Position numbers and translations under genes: made by a program. A stretch of DNA of 45,984 nucleotides from the NCBI RefSeq assembly GCF_024124375.1, contig NZ_JAMXRZ010000021.1:1-45984 (forward strand), read 5' to 3'. The DNA comes from Klenkia sp. PcliD-1-E (lineage in GTDB: Bacteria > Actinomycetota > Actinomycetes > Mycobacteriales > Geodermatophilaceae). The notes under the pieces are model-generated. The model made no database searches, was not told the DNA's origin, and saw only the letters and a list, made by a program, of their open reading frames with translations. Positions 15,104 to 22,769 of the stretch are shown piece after piece (position 1 is the stretch's first letter; the number at the start of each line of letters is the position of its first letter).

Positions 15104-16441
15104 ATGCGATCCGAGGCCGGTGTGCTGCACCTGGACCTCGACGCCTTCTTCGCCGCCGTCGAGCAGCGGGACAAGCCCTCGCTGCGCGGCAAGCCGGTCG
15201 TCGTGGGCGGCACCGGCGGGCGCGGGGTGGTCTCCACGGCCTCCTACGAGGCCCGCGCCTACGGCGCCCGCAGCGCCATGTCCACCGCCGAGGCGCGTCG
15301 TCGGTGCCCACCCGGGACGGCGTTCCTCGGCGGCCGGTTCGCCGCGTACTCGGTCACCTCCCGCGTGGTCATGGACCTGCTGCGCGAGCTGTCCCCGCTG
15401 GTCGAGCAGGTCAGCGTCGACGAGGCCTACGTCGACCTCGCCGCGGGCGGTCACGACCTGTCCGTCGAGGGCCTGACCGCGCTGGGCCGCGACCTCAAGG
15501 TGCGCATCCACGCCGCCACCGGCGGGGTCCGCGGCTCGGTCGGCATCGGGTCGTCCAAGACGATGGCCAAGATCGGCAGCGAGCTGGACAAGCCCGACGG
15601 CCTGCTCGTCGTCCCCGCCGGCGCCGAGCTGGACGTGCTGCACCCGCTGCCGGTGCGCTCCCTGCCCGGCGTCGGCCCGGCCACCGGGGACCGGCTGTCG
15701 GCGGTCGGCGTCCGCACCGTCGGCGACCTGCACGAGCGGTCGCTGACCGACCTGGTCGCCCTCGTCGGGCAGGCGCACGGCAGCGGCCTGTTCCGCCTGG
15801 CCCGCGCGCTGGACGAGAGGCCCGTCGTCCCCGAGCGGGAGGCCAAGAGCGTCTCCGCCGAGCGCACCTACGCCACCGACCTCACCGACCTGGGTCGGCT
15901 GCAGAACGAGATCCGGTGGCTGGCCGACCGGGTGGTCGCCCGGCTGCAGAAGGAGGGGACGGCCGGCCGCACGGTGACGCTGAAGTTCCGCCGCTACGAC
16001 TTCACCACCCTGACCCGCTCGCAGACCCTGCCCCAGCCGGTGGACGACGCCCGCACCGTCACCGAGGTGGCCACCCGGCTGCTCGGCGGCATCGACCGCA
16101 CCGGCGGCGTCCGGCTGCTCGGCGTCGGCGTCTCCGGTCTGGCCACCTACGTGCAGGGCGACCTGTTCGCCGAGGACGCCGCCCCGCTGGTCCTGGAGGA
16201 CGAGGAACCGGACGTGGCCGAGCCGGAGTCGCGCACCTGGTACCCGGGGCAGGACGTCGCGCACGCCGACATGGGTGCCGGCTGGGTGTGGGGCAGTGGC
16301 CTCGGGCGGGTCACCGTGCGGTTCGAGGGGCCACGGACGCCGCCCGGGCCGGTGCGCACCTACGCCGTCGACGACCCGTCGCTGGTCCCTGCCGAGCCGC
16401 CCGACTGGCGCGGCACCGAGGACCAGAAGTCCCGCTCGTAG
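15104..16441 (+). CDS. dinB: DNA polymerase IV (Y-family)
   Basis: Error-prone translesion polymerase. The palm motifs are intact: LHLDLDAFFAAVEQ (first metal Asp) and QVSVDEAYVDL (catalytic DE). They are followed by the thumb/HhH region (LPGVGPATGDRLSAVGVRTVGDL) and little-finger domain (TLKFRRYDFTTLTRSQTL). QGDLF near residue 350 fits a beta-clamp-binding motif. A C-terminal extension (WYPGQDVAHADMGAGWVWGSGLGRVTVRFE) is common in actinobacterial Pol IV. The start is ATG 15104 with CATCAT 7 nt upstream; ATG 15095 would add three residues. The last 82 bp overlap tenA on the other strand. Confidence 0.93.
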   Translation: MRSEAGVLHLDLDAFFAAVEQRDKPSLRGKPVVVGGTGGRGVVSTASYEARAYGARSAMSTAEARRRCPPGTAFLGGRFAAYSVTSRVVMDLLRELSPLVEQVSVDEAYVDLAAGGHDLSVEGLTALGRDLKVRIHAATGGVRGSVGIGSSKTMAKIGSELDKPDGLLVVPAGAELDVLHPLPVRSLPGVGPATGDRLSAVGVRTVGDLHERSLTDLVALVGQAHGSGLFRLARALDERPVVPEREAKSVSAERTYATDLTDLGRLQNEIRWLADRVVARLQKEGTAGRTVTLKFRRYDFTTLTRSQTLPQPVDDARTVTEVATRLLGGIDRTGGVRLLGVGVSGLATYVQGDLFAEDAAPLVLEDEEPDVAEPESRTWYPGQDVAHADMGAGWVWGSGLGRVTVRFEGPRTPPGPVRTYAVDDPSLVPAEPPDWRGTEDQKSRS

Positions 16442-17040
16442 GCCGTCGCCACCGCGAAGCTCCGCAGCATCGCGGGCTCCAGGTCCGGTGTCGCGGCGGC
16501 GTCGGTGAGCTCCCGGGCCCGTCGCGCCGACTCCTGGAACCCCGGGTCGTCGTAGGTGGTGACCCACCGCAGGTACGGGTGGTCAGGGACGGCCCGGGCG
16601 GCCGGGGCCAGCCGGGCGCCGGTGTGCGCGTACACCCAGAAGCAGGGCAGCACGGCCGCGCAGGCCACGGCGTAGGGCTCGGTGGCCGCCGTCGCGACCA
16701 GGTAGGAGACGTAGGCCCGGCAGGTCGGACTGGGCTCCTCGGCGCGCGGGCCACCGCCGAGCAGCTCGAGCAGGTCCGCGTGCAGCGAGGTCTCGACCAC
16801 CGCGGCGGTGTGCGCCGAGCTCGCCCAGAACGCCCCCGCCGCCGGGTCGGGGGCGCGGGCGGCCAGGAGCGCCAGGGCCTTGGCGTACCCGGCGAGGTAG
16901 AGGGCGTCCTGCTCCAGGTAGGCGCGGAAGGCGGTCGGCTCCAGGGTGCCGTCGGCCAGGTCCGCGAGGAAGGGCAGCGCGTCGATCCCCGCCCGCAGTT
17001 CCGCCGTCCCCGCCCACGCACGGTCGGTCGTCGTCACCAC
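16360..17040 (-). CDS. tenA: TenA family aminopyrimidine aminohydrolase (thiaminase II)
   Basis: Salvages thiamin breakdown products by hydrolysing 4-amino-5-aminomethyl-2-methylpyrimidine to HMP. 226 residues, all-helical. YLEQDALYLAGYAKALALLAARAP and the catalytic-Cys motif CAAVLPCFWVYAHTG are diagnostic, with HPYLRWVTTYDDPGFQ and YERDFW near the end. The start is one of two adjacent GTGs (17040 or 17037); the latter overlaps the thiD stop as GTGA. The C-terminus extends about 18 residues past the family end. Last gene of the thiamin operon. Confidence 0.9.
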   Translation of the reverse strand: MVTTTDRAWAGTAELRAGIDALPFLADLADGTLEPTAFRAYLEQDALYLAGYAKALALLAARAPDPAAGAFWASSAHTAAVVETSLHADLLELLGGGPRAEEPSPTCRAYVSYLVATAATEPYAVACAAVLPCFWVYAHTGARLAPAARAVPDHPYLRWVTTYDDPGFQESARRARELTDAAATPDLEPAMLRSFAVATAYERDFWSSVPRQSGGSAGTSDGSSTA

Positions 17041-17861
17041 AGCTGAGCCAGGTGGTGGACCGGTCCGTTCCCCGAGCCGACGTGCAGGTCGTCGGCCGCC
17101 TCGAGCCCGGCCTGCAGGAGGTCGCGGGCGTCCTCGACCAGGGCCGGCCAGTCGGGGGCCGTCCCGGCCGTCGACGGCACGGTGGCCACCGCGGCCAGGG
17201 CCGCGGACAGCGTGCATCCGGTGCCGTGCGTGTTCCGGGTGGGGACGACGGGACGGCGGCTGACGTGCACCCCGCCACCCCGGACGGCGAGGACGTCCAC
17301 GCCCTCCCCCAGCTCGGCCGCCAGGTGGCCGCCCTTGACCAGCGCCGCCCCCGGGCCGAGGTCGAGCAGCGCCACCGCCTGGTCGCGCAGGTCGGCCTCG
17401 CTGCGCGCCGGTTCCCTGTGCAACAGCCGGGCCGCCTCGGGGACGTTCGGCGTGACCAGCGCGGCGACCGGCAGCAGCACGTCGCGGATGGCGGTCACCG
17501 CGGCCTCGTCGACGAGGGCGTCCCCGCTGGTGGCGACCATGACCGGGTCGACGACCACCGGTCCGGCCGTCCCGCCGGCCAGCAGGTCCGCGACCACCTC
17601 GACCACCTCGGCGGTGGGCAGCATGCCGGTCTTGGTGGCGTGCACCCCGACGTCGTCCAGCAGCGCGGTCAGCTGGTCGGCGACGAAGGGTGCGGGCACC
17701 AGGTGGACGCCGGTGACGCCCCGGGTGCTCTGTGCGGTGAGCGCGGTGAGCACCGCGCAGCCGTAGGTACCCAGCGCGCTGAACGTCTTGAGGTCGGCCT
17801 GGATCCCGGCCCCGCCACTGGGGTCGGAGCCGGCGACGGTCAGCGCGACGCGAGCGCTCAC
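17034..17861 (-). CDS. thiD: Hydroxymethylpyrimidine/phosphomethylpyrimidine kinase
   Basis: Phosphorylates HMP and HMP-P to the pyrimidine diphosphate used by ThiE. 275 residues. Substrate motif [45 protein letters not shown] and the catalytic-loop motif [15 protein letters not shown] identify the ribokinase-like ThiD fold. GTG 17861 overlaps the thiE stop (GTGA). No ThiE fusion. Confidence 0.96.
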   Translation of the reverse strand: MSARVALTVAGSDPSGGAGIQADLKTFSALGTYGCAVLTALTAQSTRGVTGVHLVPAPFVADQLTALLDDVGVHATKTGMLPTAEVVEVVADLLAGGTAGPVVVDPVMVATSGDALVDEAAVTAIRDVLLPVAALVTPNVPEAARLLHREPARSEADLRDQAVALLDLGPGAALVKGGHLAAELGEGVDVLAVRGGGVHVSRRPVVPTRNTHGTGCTLSAALAAVATVPSTAGTAPDWPALVEDARDLLQAGLEAADDLHVGSGNGPVHHLAQLW

Positions 17862-18490
17862 CGGAACGCCCCGCGGAGGGCGGCCGCGGCGGCGCGGGGG
17901 TCGGGCGCGGCGCAGACGTCGGACACCACGCAGACGCCGTCCACGCCGGTCGCCACCAGCTCGGCGACCCGGTCGGAGCGCACACCGCCGATCGCCACCG
18001 TGGTCAGCCCACCGGCGCCGGCGACCAGCCGGGCGACACCGGCCGGCCCCAGCGCCGGGCCTGCGTCGGTCTTGGTCGCCGTCGCCCACACCGGGCCGAT
18101 GCCCAGCAGGTCGACCGTGCCGGCGGGCAGGGCGAGCGCGGCGGCCAGCTCCTCGTCCGTGCCGACGGACAGGCCGACGTGCAGCTGCGGGGCGTGCGCC
18201 CGGACGTCGGTGACCGGCAGGTCGGACTGGCCCACGTGCACGCCGTCGGCACCGGCCAGCAGGGCGACGTCCAGGGCGTCGTCGACGACGACCGCGACGT
18301 CGCGTCGGTCGGCGAGGACCGCCTGCACGGCCCGGGTCAGCTCGAGCAGCTCGCGCCGGGACGCCGTCTTGTCCCGCACCTGGACAGCGGTCACCCCGCC
18401 GGCCACCGCGGACACCACCACGTCGGGCACCGATCGTGGGCTGCAGAGCACGGTGTCGGTGACCAGGTACAGGGTGGGGTCGACGCTCAC
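17858..18490 (-). CDS. thiE: Thiamin-phosphate synthase
   Basis: Couples HMP-PP with HET-P to give thiamin monophosphate. 210-residue TIM barrel: [68 protein letters not shown] and [12 protein letters not shown] are the family's pyrophosphate- and substrate-binding motifs. Where many homologues read GPxFxTxTK, this one reads GPVWATATK, which is tolerated in actinobacteria. GTG 18490 overlaps the thiM stop. Confidence 0.96.
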   Translation of the reverse strand: MSVDPTLYLVTDTVLCSPRSVPDVVVSAVAGGVTAVQVRDKTASRRELLELTRAVQAVLADRRDVAVVVDDALDVALLAGADGVHVGQSDLPVTDVRAHAPQLHVGLSVGTDEELAAALALPAGTVDLLGIGPVWATATKTDAGPALGPAGVARLVAGAGGLTTVAIGGVRSDRVAELVATGVDGVCVVSDVCAAPDPRAAAAALRGAFR

Positions 18491-19293
18491 GCCTGCTCCC
18501 GGACGTCGGCATCGGCCAGCTCGTCGGGACCGACTGCGTCGAGCGCGTCCAGCCACGCGGTGGCGAAGGAGCCCGGGCCGACGCATGCCGCCGCGGCGCG
18601 CTCGGCGGCGACCGCGACGTGCGCGTGCGCGGCGACCGCGCCCCACAGGTTCGACCCGGTGGAGGCCACGTACGCCGCGGTCAGCGCGCCGAGGGCGCAC
18701 CCGGCACCCGTCGTACGGGTCAGCAGCGGGTGCCCGCCGCCGACCCGGACCGTCCGGTCGCCGTCGGTGACCAGGTCGACCTCGCCGCTGACCGCGACCA
18801 CCCCGCCGGTACGCCGCGCCAGGTCGGCGGCGGCGTGCGCGGCGGTGTCGACACCGACCGTGCTGTCCGTGCCGCGCCCGCCCGCCCCGGCACCGGCCAG
18901 GGCGATGACCTCGGAGGCGTTGCCGCGGACGACGTCCGGCCGGTGCTCGAGCAGCTCGACCGCCAGCCGGGTGCGGAAGCCGAGTGCGCCGACGGCGACC
19001 GGGTCGAGCACCCAGGGCGTGGCGTCGTCGGCGGCCCGCGCGGCGGCGGCTCGCATCGCCTCGGCCGTGCGGGCGTCGAGCGTGCCCACGTTGACCAGGA
19101 CCGCCGAGGCGAGCGCGGCGAACTCCGCTGCCTCCTCGGGGGCGTCGACCATGGCCGGCGAGGCGCCGACGGCCAGCAGGGCGTTCGCGGTGAACGCCTG
19201 GACGACGGTGTTGGTCAAGCAGTGCACCAGCGGGCGCACCTGGGTCAGCGCGGTCCGGGCCGCCATCAGCGACGCGGTCGTGGAACGGCTCAT
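18487..19293 (-). CDS. thiM: Hydroxyethylthiazole kinase
   Basis: Phosphorylates the thiazole alcohol in thiamin salvage. 268 residues. [28 protein letters not shown] at the start, [28 protein letters not shown] and [17 protein letters not shown] (catalytic Cys) are diagnostic. First gene of thiM-thiE-thiD-tenA, a salvage-type set with no thiC or thiG here. The ATG at 19293 is 7 nt after the end of the TPP riboswitch. Confidence 0.96.
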   Translation of the reverse strand: MSRSTTASLMAARTALTQVRPLVHCLTNTVVQAFTANALLAVGASPAMVDAPEEAAEFAALASAVLVNVGTLDARTAEAMRAAAARAADDATPWVLDPVAVGALGFRTRLAVELLEHRPDVVRGNASEVIALAGAGAGGRGTDSTVGVDTAAHAAADLARRTGGVVAVSGEVDLVTDGDRTVRVGGGHPLLTRTTGAGCALGALTAAYVASTGSNLWGAVAAHAHVAVAAERAAAACVGPGSFATAWLDALDAVGPDELADADVREQA

Positions 19294-19300
19294 GTCGACA

Positions 19301-19367
19301 TCCCTTCGCCAGTACGAGCTGGAGCAGGTTCGACGGGTGTCATCTCAGCCCCTGGCGGGGCACCCCG
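19301..19367 (-). promoter_or_regulatory. TPP riboswitch (THI element)
   Basis: Reading the minus strand from 19367: GGGGTGCC, then GGGGCTGAGATGACACCCG, GAACCTG, and the closing GGCGAAGGGA. These are the conserved CUGAGA, ACCC and GAACCUG elements of the TPP aptamer in correct order. The closing GGGA lies 8-11 nt upstream of the thiM ATG and can serve as Shine-Dalgarno, so ligand binding would hide it directly: translational control of the whole coupled operon. Confidence 0.95.
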
Positions 19368-19402
19368 TGTCGGCGCCGATCCTGGCACCCCGTCGCGGGG
19401 CG

Positions 19403-19434
19403 TCGTCCACAGGGGTGAGGTCGGTCCACAGATC
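19403..19434 (+). promoter_or_regulatory. Tandem GTCCACA boxes, 19-bp spacing (upstream of nfeD-like gene)
   Basis: TCGTCCACA (19403-19411) and CGGTCCACA (19422-19430) followed by GATC. The same pair with the same 19-bp periodicity and the same GATC end occurs on the minus strand at 29622-29652. The boxes are one or two bases from a DnaA box. The gap between the riboswitch and the nfeD-like gene otherwise shows only a CCCCG-TCG-CGGGG mini-hairpin (19388-19400). Confidence 0.45.
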
Positions 19435-19506
19435 CGGCACGCGGCTTGATCGCAACCTCCCGACCTGTGAGGCTGGCCGTCCGCCCCGCCGACGAACAGG
19501 AGCCCG

Positions 19507-20052
19507 TTGGACGCCACCTCGATCGCGTTCCTCGCCGTGGGCGGTGTCGGGGTGCTGGTCCTGCTGGTCGCGCTGCTGGGCGGGGAGATCGCCGACCTGG
19601 GCCACCCCGACGCCGACGGTCCGTTCTCCCTGCCGGCCATCGCGGCCTTCGTCGGGGGCGTCGGCTTCGGCGGCGCGGCGGCCTCTGCGCTGCTGCCCGC
19701 GCTGCCCGGCGTGGCCACGGTGCTGCTGTGCCTGCTGGTCGGCGTCGTCGTCGCGCTGCCGCTGGCGGCCGGCGCGGTGAAGCTCGCCTCCTCCCTGCGC
19801 GACATGAACACCACGCCGACGCTCACCAGCGGCGACGTCCTCGGCGCCCAGGGCGTGGTGGTCTCCGCCGTCCCGGCCGGCGGGTTCGGCGAGGTACGGC
19901 TCGCGCTGCACGGTCAGCAGCTGAAGTACGCGGCGCGCAGCGAGGTACCGCTGCCCGCCGGCACGCCCGTCTACGTCGTCGACACCCCGTCGCCGACCTC
20001 GGTGGAGGTCGTCTCGACCGCACCGGATGAGTCTGGAGGCCCCACCCCGTGA
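19507..20052 (+). CDS. NfeD-like membrane protein (flotillin partner)
   Basis: 181 residues. Two or three hydrophobic segments occupy the first 90 residues, with a G/A-rich turn (GGVGFGGAAASALLP). The C-terminal soluble part (SGDVLGAQGVVVSAVPAGGFGEVRLALHGQQLKYAARSEVPLPAGTPVYVVD) is the OB-like beta barrel of NfeD-type proteins. Such proteins are commonly encoded beside flotillins and are thought to assemble with them. The start is TTG 19507 with AGGAG at 19499-19503. Its stop overlaps the flotillin start as GTGA. Confidence 0.83.
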   Translation: MDATSIAFLAVGGVGVLVLLVALLGGEIADLGHPDADGPFSLPAIAAFVGGVGFGGAAASALLPALPGVATVLLCLLVGVVVALPLAAGAVKLASSLRDMNTTPTLTSGDVLGAQGVVVSAVPAGGFGEVRLALHGQQLKYAARSEVPLPAGTPVYVVDTPSPTSVEVVSTAPDESGGPTP

Positions 20053-21563
20053 CCCTGCTCTACGCGATCGGCGGCATCGCCGTCCTCGTCGTCCTGCTCG
20101 TGCTGCTGGTGCTCTCCCGCATCAAGGTGGCCGGGCCCAACCAGGCGTTCCTGGTCACCGGCCGGCAGGGCCGCTCGGTGACCGGTGCCGACGGCACGGT
20201 CAGCCGCGACATGAGCGGCCAGAAGGTCGTCATGGGCGCGAGCGTCTTCGTGCTGCCGGTGGTGCAGAAGCTGCACACCCTCGACCTGTCCAGCCGGCGC
20301 ATCCCGGTCGGCATCCGGGGCGCGGTGAGCAAGCAGGGCGTCAAGTGCGACCTCGAGGGCGTGGCCATCGTCAAGGTCGGTGGCAACGAGTCCTCGATCC
20401 GCGCCGCCGCGCAGCGGTTCCTGCAGCAGCAGCAGGGCATCGACACGTTCACGTCCGAGGTGCTCGCCGGTGCGCTGCGCTCCATCGTGGGCCGGCTGAC
20501 GATCGAGGAGATCATCCGCGACCGCGCCGCGTTCGCCTCCGCCGTCGCCGAGGAGGCCGAGTCCTCCCTCACCGGCCAGGGCCTGGTGCTGGACACGTTC
20601 CAGCTGCAGGACATCCAGGCCGAGGGCACCTACCTGGCCGACCTCGGCCGTCCCGAGGCCGCCCGGGTGCTCAAGGAGGCCTCCATCGCCGAGGCCCGCG
20701 CCCGGCAGGCCGCCCAGCAGGAGCAGTTGCTCGCCGACGAGGCCATCGCGGTCTCCCAGCGGCAGCTGGCGCTCAAGCAGGCCGAGATCAACGCCGAGAT
20801 CGACGCCGCCAAGGCCAAGGCCGCCGCGGCCGGCCCGCTGGCCCAGGCCGCGCAGGACCAGCAGGTGCTCGCCGAGCAGGAGAAGGTCGCCGCCCGCAAC
20901 GCCTCGCTGACCCAGGCGCAGCTGGACACCCAGGTCCGCCGTCCCGCCGACGCGGAGCGCTACCGGGTGGAGCAGGAGGCCGAGGGCCGCAAGAACTCCG
21001 CCATCCTGGCCGCCGAGGCCGACCGGCAGGCCACCATCGCCGCCGCGCAGGCCGCGGCCGAGCAGGCCAAGCTCTCCGGTGAGGGTGAGCGCGCGCGGCG
21101 TTCGGCGCTGGCCGAGGCCGAGGCGATCGAGGGCGCCAAGCGCGGTGAGGCCGAGAAGCTGCGCCGGCAGGCCGTCGCCGACGCCGTCGAGCGGGAGGGC
21201 GCCGCCGAGGCGGCCGCGATCCTGGCCAAGGGCAAGGCCGAGGCGGAGTCCATGGACGCCCGCTCGCAGGCCTTCAGCACCTACGGCGAGGCCGCGATCC
21301 TGGACCTGCTGGTGAAGGTGCTGCCCGAGGTCGTCTCGGCCGCGGCCGCCCCGCTGTCCAGCGTGGAGAAGATGACCGTGATCAGCGCCGACGGGCCCGG
21401 GTCGCTGTCGAAGTCGGTGGCGTCGAACGTGGCGCAGGGCCTGCAGCTGTCCGGTGACCTGACCGGCCTGGACGTCCCCGCCCTGCTCAAGCGGCTCTCC
21501 GGTGCCGTGGCCGACGGCTCGGGCCCGGCCTCTCCCGAGCGGGTGGCGGTCGACGGGTCATGA
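20049..21563 (+). CDS. Flotillin family (SPFH) membrane scaffold protein
   Basis: 504 residues. A single N-terminal membrane helix (LLYAIGGIAVLVVLLVLLVL), the SPFH domain (NQAFLVTGRQGRSV; LDLSSRRIPVGIRGAVSKQGVKC; VLAGALRSIVGRLTIEEI; LQDIQAEGTYLADLGRPEAARV), then a long Ala/Glu-rich coiled coil (about 220-410) with the EAxxxxxxA-type repeats of flotillins, and a hydrophobic C-terminal oligomerisation part. It probably organises membrane microdomains with the NfeD-like partner. Translationally coupled to that gene by a GTGA overlap. Confidence 0.9.
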   Translation: MTLLYAIGGIAVLVVLLVLLVLSRIKVAGPNQAFLVTGRQGRSVTGADGTVSRDMSGQKVVMGASVFVLPVVQKLHTLDLSSRRIPVGIRGAVSKQGVKCDLEGVAIVKVGGNESSIRAAAQRFLQQQQGIDTFTSEVLAGALRSIVGRLTIEEIIRDRAAFASAVAEEAESSLTGQGLVLDTFQLQDIQAEGTYLADLGRPEAARVLKEASIAEARARQAAQQEQLLADEAIAVSQRQLALKQAEINAEIDAAKAKAAAAGPLAQAAQDQQVLAEQEKVAARNASLTQAQLDTQVRRPADAERYRVEQEAEGRKNSAILAAEADRQATIAAAQAAAEQAKLSGEGERARRSALAEAEAIEGAKRGEAEKLRRQAVADAVEREGAAEAAAILAKGKAEAESMDARSQAFSTYGEAAILDLLVKVLPEVVSAAAAPLSSVEKMTVISADGPGSLSKSVASNVAQGLQLSGDLTGLDVPALLKRLSGAVADGSGPASPERVAVDGS

Positions 21564-21566
21564 CGG

Positions 21567-21604
21567 ACATGTGCAGCACATGCAGATGGATGTGCTGCAC
21601 ATGT
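21567..21604. promoter_or_regulatory. 38-bp operator of the toxin-antitoxin locus
   Basis: A perfect 15-bp inverted repeat: ACATGTGCAGCACAT (21567-21581) and ATGTGCTGCACATGT (21590-21604), with an 8-nt spacer. Each arm also contains the near-palindrome TGTGCAGCACA, giving four half-sites. It ends at the -10 element TACGCT (21604-21609), which is 6 nt before the antitoxin GTG. This is the layout expected for autorepression by a ribbon-helix-helix antitoxin-toxin complex of the FitAB/VapBC type. Confidence 0.8.
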
Positions 21605-21615
21605 ACGCTGACCGG

Positions 21616-21846
21616 GTGCCGAAGATGCTGCAGGTCCGCAACGTCCCCGACGACGTCCACGCCCGGCTGCAGGAACGAGCATCGGCGGCCGGCATGTCCC
21701 TGTCGGAGTACACCTTGCGTGAGCTGAGCAAGGTCGCTGCTCGGCCGACCCAGGAGGAGGTCTTCCGCCGCGCGGAGGCCCTGGGGCTGTCGGCGACGTT
21801 CGAGGAGACGCTCGCAGCCCTGGACGAGGGACGGGCCGAGCGCTGA
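21616..21846 (+). CDS. vapB: VapB/FitA-type ribbon-helix-helix antitoxin
   Basis: 76 residues. The N-terminal ribbon-helix-helix (KMLQVRNVPDDVHARLQERASAAGMSLSEYTLRELSKVA) should bind the inverted repeat upstream as a dimer. The C-terminal part (RPTQEEVFRRAEALGLSATFEETLAALDEGRAER) would wrap the PIN-domain toxin. GTG 21616 is chosen because TACGCT is 6 nt upstream, implying a leaderless mRNA; ATG 21625 is an alternative. Its TGA overlaps the likely CTG start of the toxin. Confidence 0.87.
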   Translation: MPKMLQVRNVPDDVHARLQERASAAGMSLSEYTLRELSKVAARPTQEEVFRRAEALGLSATFEETLAALDEGRAER

Positions 21847-22238
21847 TCGTCGCCGACACCTCGGCGCTGTTCAGTGCGCTGACCGACGACGGCTCGTCCG
21901 GGGTGCTGGCCCGTGACGCCCTCCGGGCGCACGACGTGCACGCCCCGGCCCTCGTGGACGTCGAGTTCCTGCAGACGATCCGGCGGAAGGTGCTGGCCGG
22001 GATCTGGTCCGTCGATGCCGGTCGTGCGGCGCTCGACCAGCTCGTCGCGTTCCCCCTGCAGCGACACGACCATCTCCTGCTGCTCCGGCGCTGCTGGGAG
22101 CTGCGCGACTCGGTCTCGGCATACGACGCCCAGTACGTTGCGCTCGCCGAGCTGCTCGGGGCGGTGCTCGTGACCGCCGACGTCCGGCTGTCCCGGGCGC
22201 CGGGATTGCGCTGCGAGGTGCGAGTGTTGACCGCGTGA
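21843..22238 (+). CDS. vapC: VapC/FitB-type PIN-domain ribonuclease toxin, probable CTG start
   Basis: Predicted metal-dependent RNase that cleaves structured RNA when not held by its antitoxin. 131 residues if translated from CTG 21843. Acidic PIN residues are complete: Asp in IVADTSAL, Glu in LVDVEFLQ, Asp in SAYDAQYVALAELLG and Asp in VTADVRLSR. No ATG, GTG or TTG occurs in frame between the antitoxin end and GTG 21903, which would lose the first catalytic Asp. CTG overlaps the antitoxin stop as CTGA, fitting termination-reinitiation. Its own stop overlaps the next gene as GTGA. Confidence 0.85.
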   Translation: MIVADTSALFSALTDDGSSGVLARDALRAHDVHAPALVDVEFLQTIRRKVLAGIWSVDAGRAALDQLVAFPLQRHDHLLLLRRCWELRDSVSAYDAQYVALAELLGAVLVTADVRLSRAPGLRCEVRVLTA

Positions 22239-22669
22239 TCGTCGAGAAGCGGTTCGCCGAGCTCACCCCCGGCGAGCTGTACGGCCTGCTGAAGCTGCGG
22301 GTCGACGTGTTCGTGGTGGAGCAGTCCTGCCCCTACCCCGAGCTCGACGGCCGGGACACCGAACCGGGCACGCTGCACGTGTGGGTCCCCGGTGAGGACG
22401 GCGAGGTGCTGTCCTGCATCCGGGTGCTGGCCAACGGCGAGGACCGGGCCATCGGCCGGGTGGCGACGGCGGCGTCCGCCCGCGGCCGGCGCCTGTCGGC
22501 GCAGCTGGTCGCCCGCGGGCTGGAGCTGAGCGCCGGCCGCACGGTCGACATCGGCGCCCAGGCCTACCTGGAGGCCTGGTACGCCAGGTTCGGCTTCGCC
22601 CGGTCGGGGCCGGACTACGTCGAGGACGGCATCCCCCACCTGCCGATGCGGATGGTCGCGCCCGCCTGA
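22235..22669 (+). CDS. ElaA-like GNAT acetyltransferase
   Basis: 144 residues with the ElaA signature: LTPGELYGLLKLRVDVFVVEQSCPYPELDGRD at 10-41, CIRVLANGEDRAIGRVATA, and VDIGAQAYLEAWYARFGFARSGPDYVEDGIPHLPMRM at the end. It is expected to use acetyl-CoA; the acceptor of ElaA proteins is not settled. GTG 22235 overlaps the toxin stop, so it is translated from the toxin-antitoxin mRNA. A hairpin element follows 8 nt after its stop. Confidence 0.85.
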   Translation: MIVEKRFAELTPGELYGLLKLRVDVFVVEQSCPYPELDGRDTEPGTLHVWVPGEDGEVLSCIRVLANGEDRAIGRVATAASARGRRLSAQLVARGLELSAGRTVDIGAQAYLEAWYARFGFARSGPDYVEDGIPHLPMRMVAPA

Positions 22670-22676
22670 CCCCGAC

Positions 22677-22758
22677 CCGCCGGTGATCATGGGGTTGTTG
22701 CCGGGTGACGCGCGGTGGGCGGCGTGTCCCCTGGCCAGAACCCCATGATCACCGGCGG
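22677..22758. repeat. Long inverted repeat between convergent genes (element F)
   Basis: A perfect 20-bp inverted repeat, CCGCCGGTGATCATGGGGTT (22677-22696) and its complement at 22739-22758, around a 42-nt GC-rich loop. It fills the gap between the acetyltransferase and the convergent helicase gene, so it could terminate both. It carries TGATCA near the arm ends, like the other elements. Confidence 0.8.
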
Positions 22759-22769
22759 ACGGGCGGGGA

